36,047 nucleotides of DNA from Alphaproteobacteria bacterium (lineage in GTDB: Bacteria; Pseudomonadota; Alphaproteobacteria; Pelagibacterales; Pelagibacteraceae), in NCBI GenBank assembly GCA_018658635.1, contig JABHUX010000029.1:1-36047 (forward strand). The letters run 5' to 3'. This document shows, piece after piece, positions 17,305 to 26,081 of the stretch (position 1 is its first letter; each line of letters starts with the position of its first letter). Position numbers and translations under genes: made by a program. The notes beneath the pieces are model-generated. The model searched no databases and had not been told where the DNA came from. It saw nothing but the letters and a program-made list of their open reading frames with translations.

Positions 17305-17862
17305 ATGTTATTATTTGCGGGGTTAGGAAATCCAGATCCAAAACATGCAAATAATAGACATAACGTAGGATTCAAACTTATAGATGCTTTGAATAAAAAT
17401 TTTGGGCTCTCAAAACAAAAACCAAAATTCAAAGGCCTGCTAACTAACGGTCAAGTACAGGATAATAAAGTAATAGTAGTAAAGCCATTAACTTTTATGA
17501 ATAATTCTGGAATGTGTATTAGAGAAATAACTGATTACCATAGAATTAAAACCAATAATATTTTTGTATTTCATGATGACATGGATATTGAAATTGGGAA
17601 AATAAAAACTAAAATTGGAGGATCTAGCGGCGGTCATAATGGCATTAAGTCAATAGATGACTCTATAGGGGATGATTATAATAGGATTAGAATTGGTATA
17701 GGTCATCCTGGTGATAAGGAATTGGTAGATAAGCATGTTCTAAATGATTTTACTGAAGAAGAAAAAATAATAATAGATCAGATTATTAAGAAAATATTTA
17801 AAAATATAAATCTTCTTATAGAAAAAAAACTAGACGATTTTACTGCTAAAAGTAATCAATAA
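17305..17862 (+). CDS. pth: Peptidyl-tRNA hydrolase
   Basis: Pth frees tRNAs from abortive peptidyl-tRNAs. The 185-residue protein has GLGNP with Asn9, the catalytic His19 in NNRHNVGF, PLTFMNNSG, the Asp-containing FVFHDDMDI and GGSSGGHNGIKSI, then RIRIGIGHPGDKELVDKHVL. All family landmarks are present and the length is typical. The start is 7 bases after the rplY stop and the gene ends 6 bases before ychF. The three form one translation-related unit that probably shares a promoter upstream of rplY or prs. Confidence 0.96.
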   Translation: MLLFAGLGNPDPKHANNRHNVGFKLIDALNKNFGLSKQKPKFKGLLTNGQVQDNKVIVVKPLTFMNNSGMCIREITDYHRIKTNNIFVFHDDMDIEIGKIKTKIGGSSGGHNGIKSIDDSIGDDYNRIRIGIGHPGDKELVDKHVLNDFTEEEKIIIDQIIKKIFKNINLLIEKKLDDFTAKSNQ

Positions 17863-17868
17863 GTCTAT

Positions 17869-18948
17869 ATGAGTTTTAAATGTGGAATTGTGGGCTTGCC
17901 CAACGTTGGTAAATCAACATTATTTAATGCTCTTACAAAATCTAAAAATGCTCAAGCAGCTAACTTTCCTTTTTGTACAATAGAACCAAATATAGGCGTT
18001 GTTACAGTTCCAGATGAAAGATTAGAAAAACTTTCAAATATTGCAAAATCAGAAAAGATTATTCCGACATATATAACATTTGTAGATATTGCTGGACTAG
18101 TAGCAGGAGCATCAAAAGGCGAAGGTTTAGGCAATAAATTTCTTGCAAATATTAGAGAAGTTGATGCTGTAATACATATGTTAAGATGTTTCGATTCAAG
18201 CGAAATACAAAACGTTAATAAAACAGTAGATCCTATAAGAGATTTAGAGACAGTAGAAACTGAAATGATGATTTCAGATTTAGAGTCTGTTGAAAAAAGA
18301 TTGTCTCAAAAAAAAAACAAAAACAATGAATTAAGTAAAGATACTTTTGAAATTTTGGAAAATGTCTATGAATCTTTGAAAAAAGGAATTAGACCAGAGA
18401 AGTTAGAAGAAAAATTCGATAAAAAATTAATTAAAAATTTAGGTATTCTATCAACTAAACCTAGAATCTTAGTCTGCAATGTAGATGAAAACAGCGTCAG
18501 TTCAGGCAATGCTTATTCTGACACAGTAAAAGAGAAATTTAAAAATGATACGATAGTAATTGTTTCTGCTGAAATTGAGCAGCAAATTACTGAACTTCAA
18601 GATTCTGAGGCTAGTGAATTTATGAAGGAAATTGGAATAAAAGAATCTGGATTAGATCAAATAATAAAAGCTGGCTATAAAATTTTAAACCTTAGTACTT
18701 ATTTTACAGTAGGTCCTAAAGAAACGCACGCATGGACTGTTGAAAAAAACTGTAAAGCTCCTGATGCGGCTGAAGTTATTCACTCTGATTTTAAAAAAGG
18801 TTTTATTAAAGCTGAGGTTATATCTTATGCAGACTATATTCAGCATGTAGGTGAGGTGGGTGCTCGAGATAATGGAAAATTAAAGATCGAAGGAAAAGAT
18901 TATGAAGTGGCTGATGGAGATGTTTTACACTTTAGGTTCAATACGTAA
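17869..18948 (+). CDS. ychF: Redox-regulated ATPase/GTPase YchF (Obg family)
   Basis: This 359-residue cytoplasmic nucleotide-binding protein of the OLA1/YchF branch associates with ribosomes. It has a P-loop GLPNVGKSTLFNAL from residue 8, NFPFCTIEPN (switch region), DIAGLVAGASKGEGLGNKFL (G3), a helical insertion with KNKNNELSKD, an N-x-x-E nucleotide-specificity motif (VCNVDEN, with NVDE in place of NKxD), and a C-terminal TGS domain (TYFTVGPKETHAWTV...). Replacement of NKxD by NVDE/NxxE is the hallmark that switches YchF toward ATP. Its last 24 bases overlap the convergent petC 3' end. Confidence 0.96.
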   Translation: MSFKCGIVGLPNVGKSTLFNALTKSKNAQAANFPFCTIEPNIGVVTVPDERLEKLSNIAKSEKIIPTYITFVDIAGLVAGASKGEGLGNKFLANIREVDAVIHMLRCFDSSEIQNVNKTVDPIRDLETVETEMMISDLESVEKRLSQKKNKNNELSKDTFEILENVYESLKKGIRPEKLEEKFDKKLIKNLGILSTKPRILVCNVDENSVSSGNAYSDTVKEKFKNDTIVIVSAEIEQQITELQDSEASEFMKEIGIKESGLDQIIKAGYKILNLSTYFTVGPKETHAWTVEKNCKAPDAAEVIHSDFKKGFIKAEVISYADYIQHVGEVGARDNGKLKIEGKDYEVADGDVLHFRFNT

Positions 18949-19710
18949 CCAAATCTTTTTCTTAACAAGATAAACTAACACTGTAAGAATTAATAAATAA
19001 ACTACAGTCTTAAACCCTATTCTTTTTCGGGCCTCTAAATGAGGTTCTGATGCCCAAGTTAAAAAAGTCACCACATCTTTTGAAAGTTGTTCTTCAGTTG
19101 CTGCTGTGCCATCGGAATATTTAACAGAATCTTGACTTAACGGTTTTGGCATTTTAATTTTATTACCTGACATATATTTATTGTAATAAACTCCATCTTC
19201 AAGCTTTACTCCTTTTGGAGGCTTGTTCTCATAACCCATCAACACAGAATAAATATAATCAGCGCCCCCTGCTCTAGCCTTCACTAAAACTGACATATCA
19301 GGAGGATATGCGCCACCATTTGCAGCTCTTGCTGCTTTCTCATTGGCAAATGGACTTACAAATTTATCGGAAGGTTTTCCGGGTCTTTTAAACATTTCTC
19401 CATTATCATTGGGACCATCTAAAACTTCAACTTTTGATGCTATTACTTTTACTTCTTCTTCTGAAAAACTTGGTCCTCCTACTTCTGATAAATTTCTATA
19501 ACTTAGAAGATTCATTGAATGACAGGATGCACAAACCTCTGTGTAAACTTGATAACCTCTTTGAAGAGATGCTCTATCAAACTTTCCAAAAAAACCATCA
19601 AAAGACCAAGATTGTTTTAAAAGTTTTTCTTGTTTTTCTGCTGAATAAGAATTTGGAATATTAAATGTAAAAAAGAAAAAAAATAATAAAAATTTTGATA
19701 AATAACTCAT
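18925..19710 (-). CDS. petC: Cytochrome c1 of the bc1 complex
   Basis: This 261-residue subunit passes electrons from the Rieske centre to soluble cytochrome c at the periplasmic face. It has an N-terminal hydrophobic signal (about residues 5-22), heme-binding CASCH (C60, C63, H64), the YRNL and PPDMSVL segments that include the probable axial Met, and one C-terminal membrane anchor (about 237-252) ending in basic residues. Length is normal for alphaproteobacteria. It is the last gene of petA-petB-petC, 8 bases after the petB stop, and its 3' end overlaps ychF by 24 bases. Confidence 0.95.
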   Translation of the reverse strand: MSYLSKFLLFFFFFTFNIPNSYSAEKQEKLLKQSWSFDGFFGKFDRASLQRGYQVYTEVCASCHSMNLLSYRNLSEVGGPSFSEEEVKVIASKVEVLDGPNDNGEMFKRPGKPSDKFVSPFANEKAARAANGGAYPPDMSVLVKARAGGADYIYSVLMGYENKPPKGVKLEDGVYYNKYMSGNKIKMPKPLSQDSVKYSDGTAATEEQLSKDVVTFLTWASEPHLEARKRIGFKTVVYLLILTVLVYLVKKKIWLRIEPKV

Positions 19711-19718
19711 TCTGTTAT

Positions 19719-21020
19719 TTAAAAAATTTTAAGTGTTTTAATTTTTCCTTGTTTTTTCCAATTCTCATACTCATGAATGCTATTTGGCATAGGTAAAGTT
19801 TTCTCTGTTAATGACACTAAGGGAGCTATAACTAAAAAGAACAAAAACCAATAAATAGTTCCTACTCTAGAAATCAAAACATAAATACCTTCTGCCGGCA
19901 TCCCCCCTACATACATTAATATAAAAAAATCAAGTACGAATAAAAAAACAAATTGCTTCCATATAGGTCTAAAAACTGCAGATCGCACTTTAGACAAATC
20001 CAACCAAGGTAATAAACCTAAAACAGCGATACTACTGACCATTGCAATAACTCCTAAAAGTTTATCAGGAATACTTCTTAAAATTGCATAGAACGGTAAA
20101 AAATACCATTCTGGAACAATATGGGCTGGAGTTATCAATGGATCTGCGGGAATATAATTGTCTGGATGTCCAAGATAATTTGGCGCGTACATTGTAATTA
20201 AAACAAAGGCTAATAAAAAAATTAACATCGCGAACAAATCTTTACTAGTTGTAAAAGGAGCAAAACTAACTGTATCTCTAGTATCGATTGGCTCAACACC
20301 AGATGGATTGTTAGAACCAACAATATGTAAAGCTATAACGTGAAAAATTACTATGCCTAAAATTCCAAAAGCTAAAAGCCAATGCAAAACATAAAAACGA
20401 TTCAAAGTAGAATCTCCAACAGAATAATCTCCCCACAGCCACGTAACTATTGCTTTACCTACTAATGGGACTGCCGAAAATAAATTTGTAATAACTGTTG
20501 CTCCCCAATAACTCATTTGGCCCCATGGCAAAGTATAACCAAGGAAAGCAGTGGCCATCATCAAGAAAAAAATAGTAATTCCAATGAGCCACATTAGTTG
20601 TCGTGGTTCTTTATAAGAACCATAATAAAGTCCTCTAAAAATATGAATATACACTGCTATGAAAAAGAAAGAGGCAAAATTCATGTGAGCATATCTAAGA
20701 AGCCATCCATAATTTACATCTCGCATAATTTTTTCAACAGATACAAAAGCTTCAGACGAAGATGGTTTATAATGCATTCCAAGAACCAAGCCTGTAACAA
20801 TTAAAAATATAAGGCATATCATTAATATTCCACCTAAGCTCCACAGATAACTTAAATTTTTTGGAACTTGAAAGTCTAAATACTCATATTTAAACATTCT
20901 AATAATTGGAAGACGATTGTCTATCCAACCAACGACCCCTTTGAAGGGGGACCCACCCACTTTGTTTGTATGCACAGGTTTGATTTCGTTTTGATTAAAA
21001 TTAGAATCGTTACTACTCAT
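19719..21020 (-). CDS. petB: Cytochrome b of the bc1 complex
   Basis: This 433-residue membrane subunit carries the two b hemes and the Qo and Qi quinone sites. The heme ligands are seen as two pairs, each 14 residues apart: His112/His126 and His213/His227, in helices B and D. The Qo-site PEWY motif is at 303-306. Eight hydrophobic helices are visible, with a hydrophilic N-terminus of about 50 residues before the first one. It is the long, unsplit alphaproteobacterial/mitochondrial form, unlike the split b6/subunit IV. It lies between petA (8 bases upstream) and petC, so all three are surely one transcript. No key residue is missing. Confidence 0.97.
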   Translation of the reverse strand: MSSNDSNFNQNEIKPVHTNKVGGSPFKGVVGWIDNRLPIIRMFKYEYLDFQVPKNLSYLWSLGGILMICLIFLIVTGLVLGMHYKPSSSEAFVSVEKIMRDVNYGWLLRYAHMNFASFFFIAVYIHIFRGLYYGSYKEPRQLMWLIGITIFFLMMATAFLGYTLPWGQMSYWGATVITNLFSAVPLVGKAIVTWLWGDYSVGDSTLNRFYVLHWLLAFGILGIVIFHVIALHIVGSNNPSGVEPIDTRDTVSFAPFTTSKDLFAMLIFLLAFVLITMYAPNYLGHPDNYIPADPLITPAHIVPEWYFLPFYAILRSIPDKLLGVIAMVSSIAVLGLLPWLDLSKVRSAVFRPIWKQFVFLFVLDFFILMYVGGMPAEGIYVLISRVGTIYWFLFFLVIAPLVSLTEKTLPMPNSIHEYENWKKQGKIKTLKIF

Positions 21021-21028
21021 AATATTTT

Positions 21029-21553
21029 TTATCCTAATTTAATTTTATTATCCCCAACAAATTCATATGTTGGAACTTCCAAGTTAGTTGGTGCAGGACC
21101 TTTTCTAATTCTTCCCGAACTATCATAGTGAGAGCCGTGACATGGACAGAACCATCCACCATAATCACCTTTGCCACTAATCGGAACGCAGCCTAAATGA
21201 GTACAAACTCCAACTAAAACTAGCCATTCAGATTTTTTTACTCTTTTATTATCAGGCTGAGGATCTTTTAATTCTTTGAGATCAACTTTTTCAGCACTGG
21301 TAATTTCTTCTTTAGTTCTTCTTTTAACAAAAACAGGTTTTCCTCTCCATAAAACAGTTATTTCCTGTCCCTCTTTAATTTTTGATAAATCGACTTCAAT
21401 AGATGCAAGAGCTTTTACTGAAGAGTCAGGATTCATTTGGCTTATAACTGGCCAAACTACAGCGCCAACCCCTACAGCACCGACAGCTGTTGTCGCGACG
21501 GTTAAAAAATTTCTTCTATTTTTCGTATCGGGATTGCTATTATTTTCTGACAT
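21029..21553 (-). CDS. petA: Rieske iron-sulfur subunit of the bc1 complex
   Basis: This 174-residue protein carries the [2Fe-2S] cluster that takes electrons from ubiquinol at the Qo site. The N-terminus has a twin-arginine-like NRRNFLT (12-18) followed by a single hydrophobic anchor (about 19-40), as in bacterial Rieske proteins exported by Tat. Cluster ligands are C117 and H119 (CTHLGC) and C136 and H139 (CPCHGSHYD); C122 and C138 form the stabilising disulfide. The C-terminal [13 protein letters not shown] is conserved. It is the first gene of the operon, so the promoter must lie in the 76 bases shared with the divergent trmL. Confidence 0.96.
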   Translation of the reverse strand: MSENNSNPDTKNRRNFLTVATTAVGAVGVGAVVWPVISQMNPDSSVKALASIEVDLSKIKEGQEITVLWRGKPVFVKRRTKEEITSAEKVDLKELKDPQPDNKRVKKSEWLVLVGVCTHLGCVPISGKGDYGGWFCPCHGSHYDSSGRIRKGPAPTNLEVPTYEFVGDNKIKLG

Positions 21554-21629
21554 AAATATCTAATTTAATTATTTCTAAACTATTTTCTTTTCCATAGCCA
21601 GAATGACGCATTAATAATAAATTTCATAT
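21554..21629. promoter_or_regulatory. petABC / trmL divergent promoter region
   Basis: These 76 bases separate the start codons of petA (minus) and trmL (plus), so both promoters should be here or inside the first codons. The only GC-richer patch is CCATAGCCAGAATGACGC at 21593-21610; the remainder is AT-rich. I find no convincing -10/-35 pair, and no copy of the TATGTCA palindrome seen before the MarR gene. Confidence 0.4.
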
Positions 21630-22088
21630 ATGATTAATATTGCATTATTTCAGCCAGATATTCCTCAGAATACAGCTGCGACGATAAGATTGTGTGCATG
21701 TTTAAATTCAACTTTAGAAATTATTGAGCCTTGTGGGTTTCAATTTGATGAAAAAAGACTCAAAAGCATCTACATGGATTATTATAAAAATTGTAAGATT
21801 ATAAGACATCAATCATTTGATGATTTTATTAAAACAAAAGAAAATAAAAGAATAATTTTATTAACAACTAAAGCAAAAAAAAATTATTATAATTTTGATT
21901 TTAAAAAAGATGATACGATATTATTTGGAAGAGAAAGTGCTGGCGTTCCAGATTCAGTCCATAAGATAGCCAATACAAGATTAAAAATACCCATCTCTAA
22001 AAATACCAGATCTTTAAATGTTGTAACGTCTATTTCTATTGTATTATCTGAGGCGCTTAGGCAAAATAATTACTATAATATTGAATAA
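21630..22088 (+). CDS. trmL: tRNA (cytidine(34)-2'-O)-methyltransferase
   Basis: This 152-residue SPOUT-fold enzyme methylates the ribose at wobble position 34 of certain tRNA-Leu species. The sequence has the family's FQPDIPQNTAATIRLCACL, EPCGF, the knot-forming LFGRESAGVPDSVH and RLKIPISKNTRSLNVVTSISIVLSEALRQ motifs. Size is that of the minimal TrmL (YibK) type without an extra RNA-binding domain. The stop codon shares its last base with the hemF ATG (TAATG), so the two are translationally linked, though functionally unrelated. Confidence 0.94.
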   Translation: MINIALFQPDIPQNTAATIRLCACLNSTLEIIEPCGFQFDEKRLKSIYMDYYKNCKIIRHQSFDDFIKTKENKRIILLTTKAKKNYYNFDFKKDDTILFGRESAGVPDSVHKIANTRLKIPISKNTRSLNVVTSISIVLSEALRQNNYYNIE

Positions 22089-22930
22089 TGAATTCACATT
22101 TGAAAGAAAAAAAAATTATTGTTAAAAACTGGTTTAAAAATTTAAGGAATTCTATTTGTAATGAATTTGAAAGAATCGAATATCTTAAGTCAAAAAAAAA
22201 AATCTTATTTAAAAAAAAAAGGTGGAATGCTGGTGGAGGTTCTAATGGTGGAGGAACATTTGCATTAATTGAGAATGGTTCTGTTTTTGAAAAAGTAGGA
22301 GTTAATATTTCAACGGTCTCAGGAAAATTTAATAAGGAATTTAGAAAAAAAGTCCCCGGGGCTTTGAATAATCCTAATTTTTGGGCTTCTGGAATCTCTA
22401 TTGTAGCACATATGAAAAATCCAAAAGTTCCAGCATTTCACTTTAATACTAGATTTATAGTCACTTCGAAATCTTGGTTTGGTGGAGGAATGGATATGAC
22501 TCCCTGTATAAAAGATTTAATTCAAAAAAAATATTTTCATCAAGAAATAAAAAGAATGTGCAGTCTTTATAATAAAAACTATTATTCCCAGCATAAAAAA
22601 AATTGTGATCAATATTTTTATTTACCACACAGACATGAACCTAGAGGAGATGGTGGAATATTTTATGATTATCTTAACTCTAATAACTGGAATGAAGATT
22701 TTAATTATACAAAAGATGTTGGAATGACTTTTTTAAAAATATCTTCTCATATAATACAAAAAAAAATGTTTTTAAAATGGAATGAGAAAGATAAAGAAAA
22801 ACAATTAATTAAAAGAGGAAGATACGTTGAATTTAATTTATTATATGATCGAGGTACCAAATTTGGATTAAATACCAATGGGAATATTGAAGCTATTTTT
22901 ATGTCGCTTCCCCCACTTGCAAAATGGTAA
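22088..22930 (+). CDS. hemF: Oxygen-dependent coproporphyrinogen III oxidase
   Basis: HemF converts coproporphyrinogen III to protoporphyrinogen IX with O2, in heme synthesis. The 280-residue protein shows WNAGGGSNGGGTFALIENG near the N-terminus, the substrate-binding HFNTRF, GGGMDMTPC, HRHEPRGDGGIFYDY and the C-terminal GRYVEFNLLYDRGTKFGL and SLPPLAKW blocks. It is slightly short of the usual ~300 residues, mainly at the N-terminus. Heme supply links it loosely with the neighbouring bc1 operon. An aerobic enzyme fits a surface-ocean bacterium. It ends 8 bases before greA. Confidence 0.97.
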   Translation: MNSHLKEKKIIVKNWFKNLRNSICNEFERIEYLKSKKKILFKKKRWNAGGGSNGGGTFALIENGSVFEKVGVNISTVSGKFNKEFRKKVPGALNNPNFWASGISIVAHMKNPKVPAFHFNTRFIVTSKSWFGGGMDMTPCIKDLIQKKYFHQEIKRMCSLYNKNYYSQHKKNCDQYFYLPHRHEPRGDGGIFYDYLNSNNWNEDFNYTKDVGMTFLKISSHIIQKKMFLKWNEKDKEKQLIKRGRYVEFNLLYDRGTKFGLNTNGNIEAIFMSLPPLAKW

Positions 22931-22938
22931 AAATCTAA

Positions 22939-23415
22939 ATGGAAAAAGAGCCAATCACTCCTCAGGGTTTAGAAAAAATTAAAATAGAATTACAAGAGAG
23001 AATTTCTATAACTAGACCGAAGATTGTGAGTGCTATTTCAGAGGCGAGAGCTCATGGTGATCTAAAAGAAAATGCCGAGTATCATGCGGCAAAAGAAGAG
23101 CAAGGTCATAATGAAAGAAGAATTCAAGAAATTGAAACGACAATAGCAACCGCTAACATTGTGGATGTTGCAAAAATTAAGAATGACAATAAAGTAATTT
23201 TTGGATCAACCATTATTTTATTAAACATGGAAACTAATGAAAAAAAAAAATACAGAATTGTTGGTAAAGATGAAGCAAATGCCAAAGAAGGTTTGCTATT
23301 TTATAAATCACCAATTGCATTAGAATTGGTTTCAAAACATACTGGTGACTTTGTCTCTGTTAAAACTCCAGCTGGAGAAAAAAATTATGAGATTATTGAA
23401 GTTAAATATATTTGA
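22939..23415 (+). CDS. greA: Transcription elongation factor GreA
   Basis: This 158-residue factor inserts into the RNA polymerase secondary channel and stimulates transcript cleavage in backtracked complexes. It opens [14 protein letters not shown], has the long coiled-coil N-terminal domain with [24 protein letters not shown], which includes the acidic tip (D, E) that holds Mg2+, and a C-terminal FKBP-like domain with [14 protein letters not shown] and SPIALELV. Length is exactly typical. It is the last gene of the trmL-hemF-greA run and faces the convergent cca gene across 8 bases, with no strong terminator visible. Confidence 0.97.
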   Translation: MEKEPITPQGLEKIKIELQERISITRPKIVSAISEARAHGDLKENAEYHAAKEEQGHNERRIQEIETTIATANIVDVAKIKNDNKVIFGSTIILLNMETNEKKKYRIVGKDEANAKEGLLFYKSPIALELVSKHTGDFVSVKTPAGEKNYEIIEVKYI

Positions 23416-23423
23416 TTTAAAAA

Positions 23424-24614
23424 TTAAATATTACGCAAATTTAATTTAAAGTTACTTTTAATCCAAGAATCCTCTAAAAATTCTAATTTTTTTCCAAGTT
23501 TTTTCCCTTGTTTAAATCCCTTTTTAATTAAAAAGTCTCCAGAAATAGGAAATCTTGGGACTTTAAGTTTTTTAATAAACAGTCTGTACTTTAAAAGAGT
23601 TTTTAAATTAATTTCTTTTTTTATACAAAAAATAAAATTTAAAAAATCTAATGTTAAATCTTTATTATAAAAATATATCTGTCGTCTGATTGCCTGGTAA
23701 CTGTATTGTTTATTTTTTAACAACTTAAACTGTTCATAAATAAAATTAAGATAGTCTTTATCTTTATTAGATAATCGAAATTCTTTAGAAAAATACTTAT
23801 ATTTTTGATCATATCCAACTAACAATATTGAAAGTAATTGAAGATAATTAAAGTTGGATCCTAATTTTTTATTCAGTATTTGGACTCTATTTAATCTATC
23901 AAAAAATTTTATTTTATATATTTGGTTAATAATTTTTTTAAAATAATTCTTGTTATTAATAGTAAAAAAACTTTTTAGTTCCAAAATTTTTTTTAACTCT
24001 ATAAATAATCTTTCTTGTGAAATTAATTTTAAAAATCTAATATTTTTATTAATAATTCTTATAATATTATGATCTTGGATGTTAGAATTGTACTCTAATG
24101 TAAATCTTATGAATCTTAAAATTCTTAAATAATCTTCTTTAATTCTTAAATCTGGACTTCCAATAAAATTAACTTTTTTATTTTTTAAATCCTTAATTCC
24201 ATTTACTGGATCAAAAATCTTTCCAAATTTATCACAATAAATCGCATTGATTGTAAAATCTCTTCTTAAGGAATCTTCTAACCAATTATTGGTCAATTGA
24301 ATTTTTGTGTGCCTACCATCAGGTTTTATATCTTTTCTTAACGACGTTATTTCATATTTATAATTCTTAGAGAAGGTTGTAATTGAACCATATTTAATTG
24401 CTAAATCTAAGACTTTATAATTATTTTTTAATAATATTTTTTTAACTTCTTCTGGCTTATAAACAGTAGCCAAGTCGATATCTTTTGTTAATTTTCCCTC
24501 TATTGCTTTTCTAACACAACCCCCAACAAATTGTGTCTGTGTCTCTAAATCAATTGGATTTAAAATTGAAATTAATTTTTTATTTTCTTTTGAAAATAAA
24601 AATGTTTTTTTCAT
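23424..24614 (-). CDS. cca: CCA-adding tRNA nucleotidyltransferase / poly(A) polymerase family
   Basis: This 396-residue class II nucleotidyltransferase has FVGGCVRKAIEG, the catalytic DIDLAT (two Asp), the RRDFTINAI motif, DPVNGIKDLKNKKV and ILRFIRF. These are followed by a helical C-terminal half that is very Lys/Asn/Phe-rich and poorly conserved. The family adds or repairs the 3' CCA of tRNAs; a poly(A) polymerase role cannot be excluded from sequence alone, but alphaproteobacteria typically carry this one gene for CCA. It is the last gene of the minus-strand run, 8 bases after the GNAT gene and about 0.5 kb after tRNA-Gln. Confidence 0.9.
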   Translation of the reverse strand: MKKTFLFSKENKKLISILNPIDLETQTQFVGGCVRKAIEGKLTKDIDLATVYKPEEVKKILLKNNYKVLDLAIKYGSITTFSKNYKYEITSLRKDIKPDGRHTKIQLTNNWLEDSLRRDFTINAIYCDKFGKIFDPVNGIKDLKNKKVNFIGSPDLRIKEDYLRILRFIRFTLEYNSNIQDHNIIRIINKNIRFLKLISQERLFIELKKILELKSFFTINNKNYFKKIINQIYKIKFFDRLNRVQILNKKLGSNFNYLQLLSILLVGYDQKYKYFSKEFRLSNKDKDYLNFIYEQFKLLKNKQYSYQAIRRQIYFYNKDLTLDFLNFIFCIKKEINLKTLLKYRLFIKKLKVPRFPISGDFLIKKGFKQGKKLGKKLEFLEDSWIKSNFKLNLRNI

Positions 24615-24622
24615 TAAAAATA

Positions 24623-25093
24623 TTAATATAATTCTATTTTTCCAGAAAACATAATATTTTTTTCTGATAATTTTTTTAATAAGATTTTTTCTTTTCTAAC
24701 ATTTAATGAAAAATATATATTGGCATTTATTTCAAAACCAAATTGTCCGTAATAATCAAATTCTCCAATTAAAATTATAAAATCAATATTCTTTTCATTT
24801 ATACAATTTATGCTTTTGTTCACCAATTTTTTTCCAATCCCGCTTCCTTTGAATTTCTGATCAACTATTAAGGGTCCCAACATTAACCCATCATTATTTT
24901 GTATTTTGCAATTAAAATATCTAATGCTTCCAATTATTTTCTGCCCTTGGTAATAAACTTTTGAAAATTTGATATTATGTTCAAGATTCTCTCTTAATCT
25001 AAAACTAGGTCTAGCATATCTCCCTGGTCCCAAAACATCTTCTTCAAGTAAAAGTATTTTTTTATTATCTGATTTTTTTTCTTCTCTAATCAC
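24623..25093 (-). CDS. GNAT-family N-acetyltransferase, YhbS-like
   Basis: This 156-residue acyl-CoA-dependent acetyltransferase starts with GTG (25091-25093), since no suitable ATG occurs earlier than the core. The acetyl-CoA pyrophosphate loop is KFKGSGIGKKL (R/QxxGxG/A type), preceded by the LGPLIVD strand. The later LIGEFDYYGQFGFE resembles the YhbS subgroup, in which YYxxFGF is usual. Substrate unknown; YhbS-like members are rarely characterised. The start lies 17 nucleotides after the 3' end of tRNA-Gln, so tRNA processing probably generates the 5' end of its mRNA. Confidence 0.82.
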   Translation of the reverse strand: MIREEKKSDNKKILLLEEDVLGPGRYARPSFRLRENLEHNIKFSKVYYQGQKIIGSIRYFNCKIQNNDGLMLGPLIVDQKFKGSGIGKKLVNKSINCINEKNIDFIILIGEFDYYGQFGFEINANIYFSLNVRKEKILLKKLSEKNIMFSGKIELY

Positions 25094-25110
25094 AATAGTT
25101 ATATTTAACT

Positions 25111-25184
25111 TGGCTGGGGCTCCAGGATTCGAACCTGGGATGGCGGGATCAAAACCCGCTGCCTTACCGCTTGGCTAAGCCCCA
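25111..25184 (-). tRNA. tRNA-Gln (anticodon UUG)
   Basis: On the minus strand a 74-nt cloverleaf runs from UGGGGCU to AGCCCCA, then discriminator G and an encoded CCA (25111-25113). The anticodon stem GCGGG/CCCGC closes a 7-base loop UUUUGAU, giving anticodon UUG (25150-25152). The T arm has GGTTCGAATCC, and the D arm has AGCCAAGCGGTAAGGC. U1-A72 and G73 are the usual tRNA-Gln identity features. It sits 21 bases after ispE and 17 before the GNAT start on the same strand, inside what looks like one transcript. Since CCA is encoded, the downstream cca gene would be needed for repair of this tRNA, not for its maturation. Confidence 0.97.
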
Positions 25185-25205
25185 ATATTTATTTTAGAAA
25201 TAAGG

Positions 25206-26081
25206 TTATATTATTTTTGCTTTCCTTATCCAATAACTTTTATAATGTTTTTTTAGAGTAATAATAGCTTCGGCTAACTGTGAGTTATTTTCAAAAATAG
25301 CAAAACAAGCTGAGCCGCTACCGGTCATCCTTGCTAATTTGCAGCCTTTTAATTTCTTAAGAAATGTTAATACTTTTAATATTGTCTTGTTATTCTTAAA
25401 AGCACTTTGTTCTAGATCATTACCTTTATAATTTAGAAATTTAAAAAAATAATTCACATTTAAAACATTCTTTTTTATAAGAAAAATCTCAGAAATATTT
25501 CTTTTCGAAAATATTTTATTTGAGTCATAAATTTTTTTTGTAGAATTTAAACAATTGGGATAAATTAATAATACATTAAATTTTGGCTTTTTAATAAATT
25601 CTATAATTTTATTATTAGGGCCATGTAGAATCTTAAAATTAGTATTCAGGGAAGGTTCAACATCGGCGCCTATTTTGTTACATATTAAAGAAGCTGTTTT
25701 GTTTTTTAAATTTAATTTAAGATATTTATTAAAAAAAGTGAGCAATGCAGCAACATCTGCTGATCCACCTCCAAATCCAGAGCCTTGTGGTATATTTTTT
25801 ACAATTGTTATTTTGAATTTATGTTTATTAAATTTTGGGTATTTTTTTAAAATATTTAATAATTTTAATACTGTGTTGTTCTTATTGTTTATTCCTTTAG
25901 AAAATTTTCCGGTAAAAATAATCTGATTTTTTTTTCTATTAGAAGATACAAAGATTTGATCATAAATATCAAGAAAACAAAATAATGTTTCTATTTCATG
26001 ATATTTATTTTTTAATTTTTTAATTACTTTTAAATATAAATTTATTTTGCCATAAGCTTTAAGACTTTTTTTTATTAGCAT
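25206..26081 (-). CDS. ispE: 4-diphosphocytidyl-2-C-methyl-D-erythritol kinase
   Basis: IspE phosphorylates CDP-ME in the non-mevalonate isoprenoid pathway. I choose ATG at 26079-26081 (291 residues); an upstream TTG at 26093 is possible but would lengthen the overlap with the TPR gene. The sequence shows KAYGKINLYLKV (substrate lysine region), KYHEIETLF, the GHMP-kinase loop PQGSGFGGGSADVAALL, IGADVEPSL, and a C-terminal ARMTGSGSACFAIF. All GHMP motifs are intact despite the strong Lys/Asn bias. It overlaps the 3' end of the TPR gene by 23 bases. A TPR protein upstream of ispE is a frequent alphaproteobacterial arrangement. Confidence 0.95.
   Translation of the reverse strand: MLIKKSLKAYGKINLYLKVIKKLKNKYHEIETLFCFLDIYDQIFVSSNRKKNQIIFTGKFSKGINNKNNTVLKLLNILKKYPKFNKHKFKITIVKNIPQGSGFGGGSADVAALLTFFNKYLKLNLKNKTASLICNKIGADVEPSLNTNFKILHGPNNKIIEFIKKPKFNVLLIYPNCLNSTKKIYDSNKIFSKRNISEIFLIKKNVLNVNYFFKFLNYKGNDLEQSAFKNNKTILKVLTFLKKLKGCKLARMTGSGSACFAIFENNSQLAEAIITLKKHYKSYWIRKAKII

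Noticed and set aside
17015-17350. Open frame of about 110 codons antisense to the end of rplY and the start of pth
   Set aside because: Its Ala/Ser-rich composition is a mirror of the GCT/GCA tail of L25. It spans two real genes and resembles no family; a second antisense frame at 16986-17300 arises the same way.
23412-23430. ATTTAA-AAA-TTAAAT as a bidirectional terminator between greA and cca
   Set aside because: The stem has no G-C pairs and overlaps both stop codons, so it is too weak to call an intrinsic terminator.
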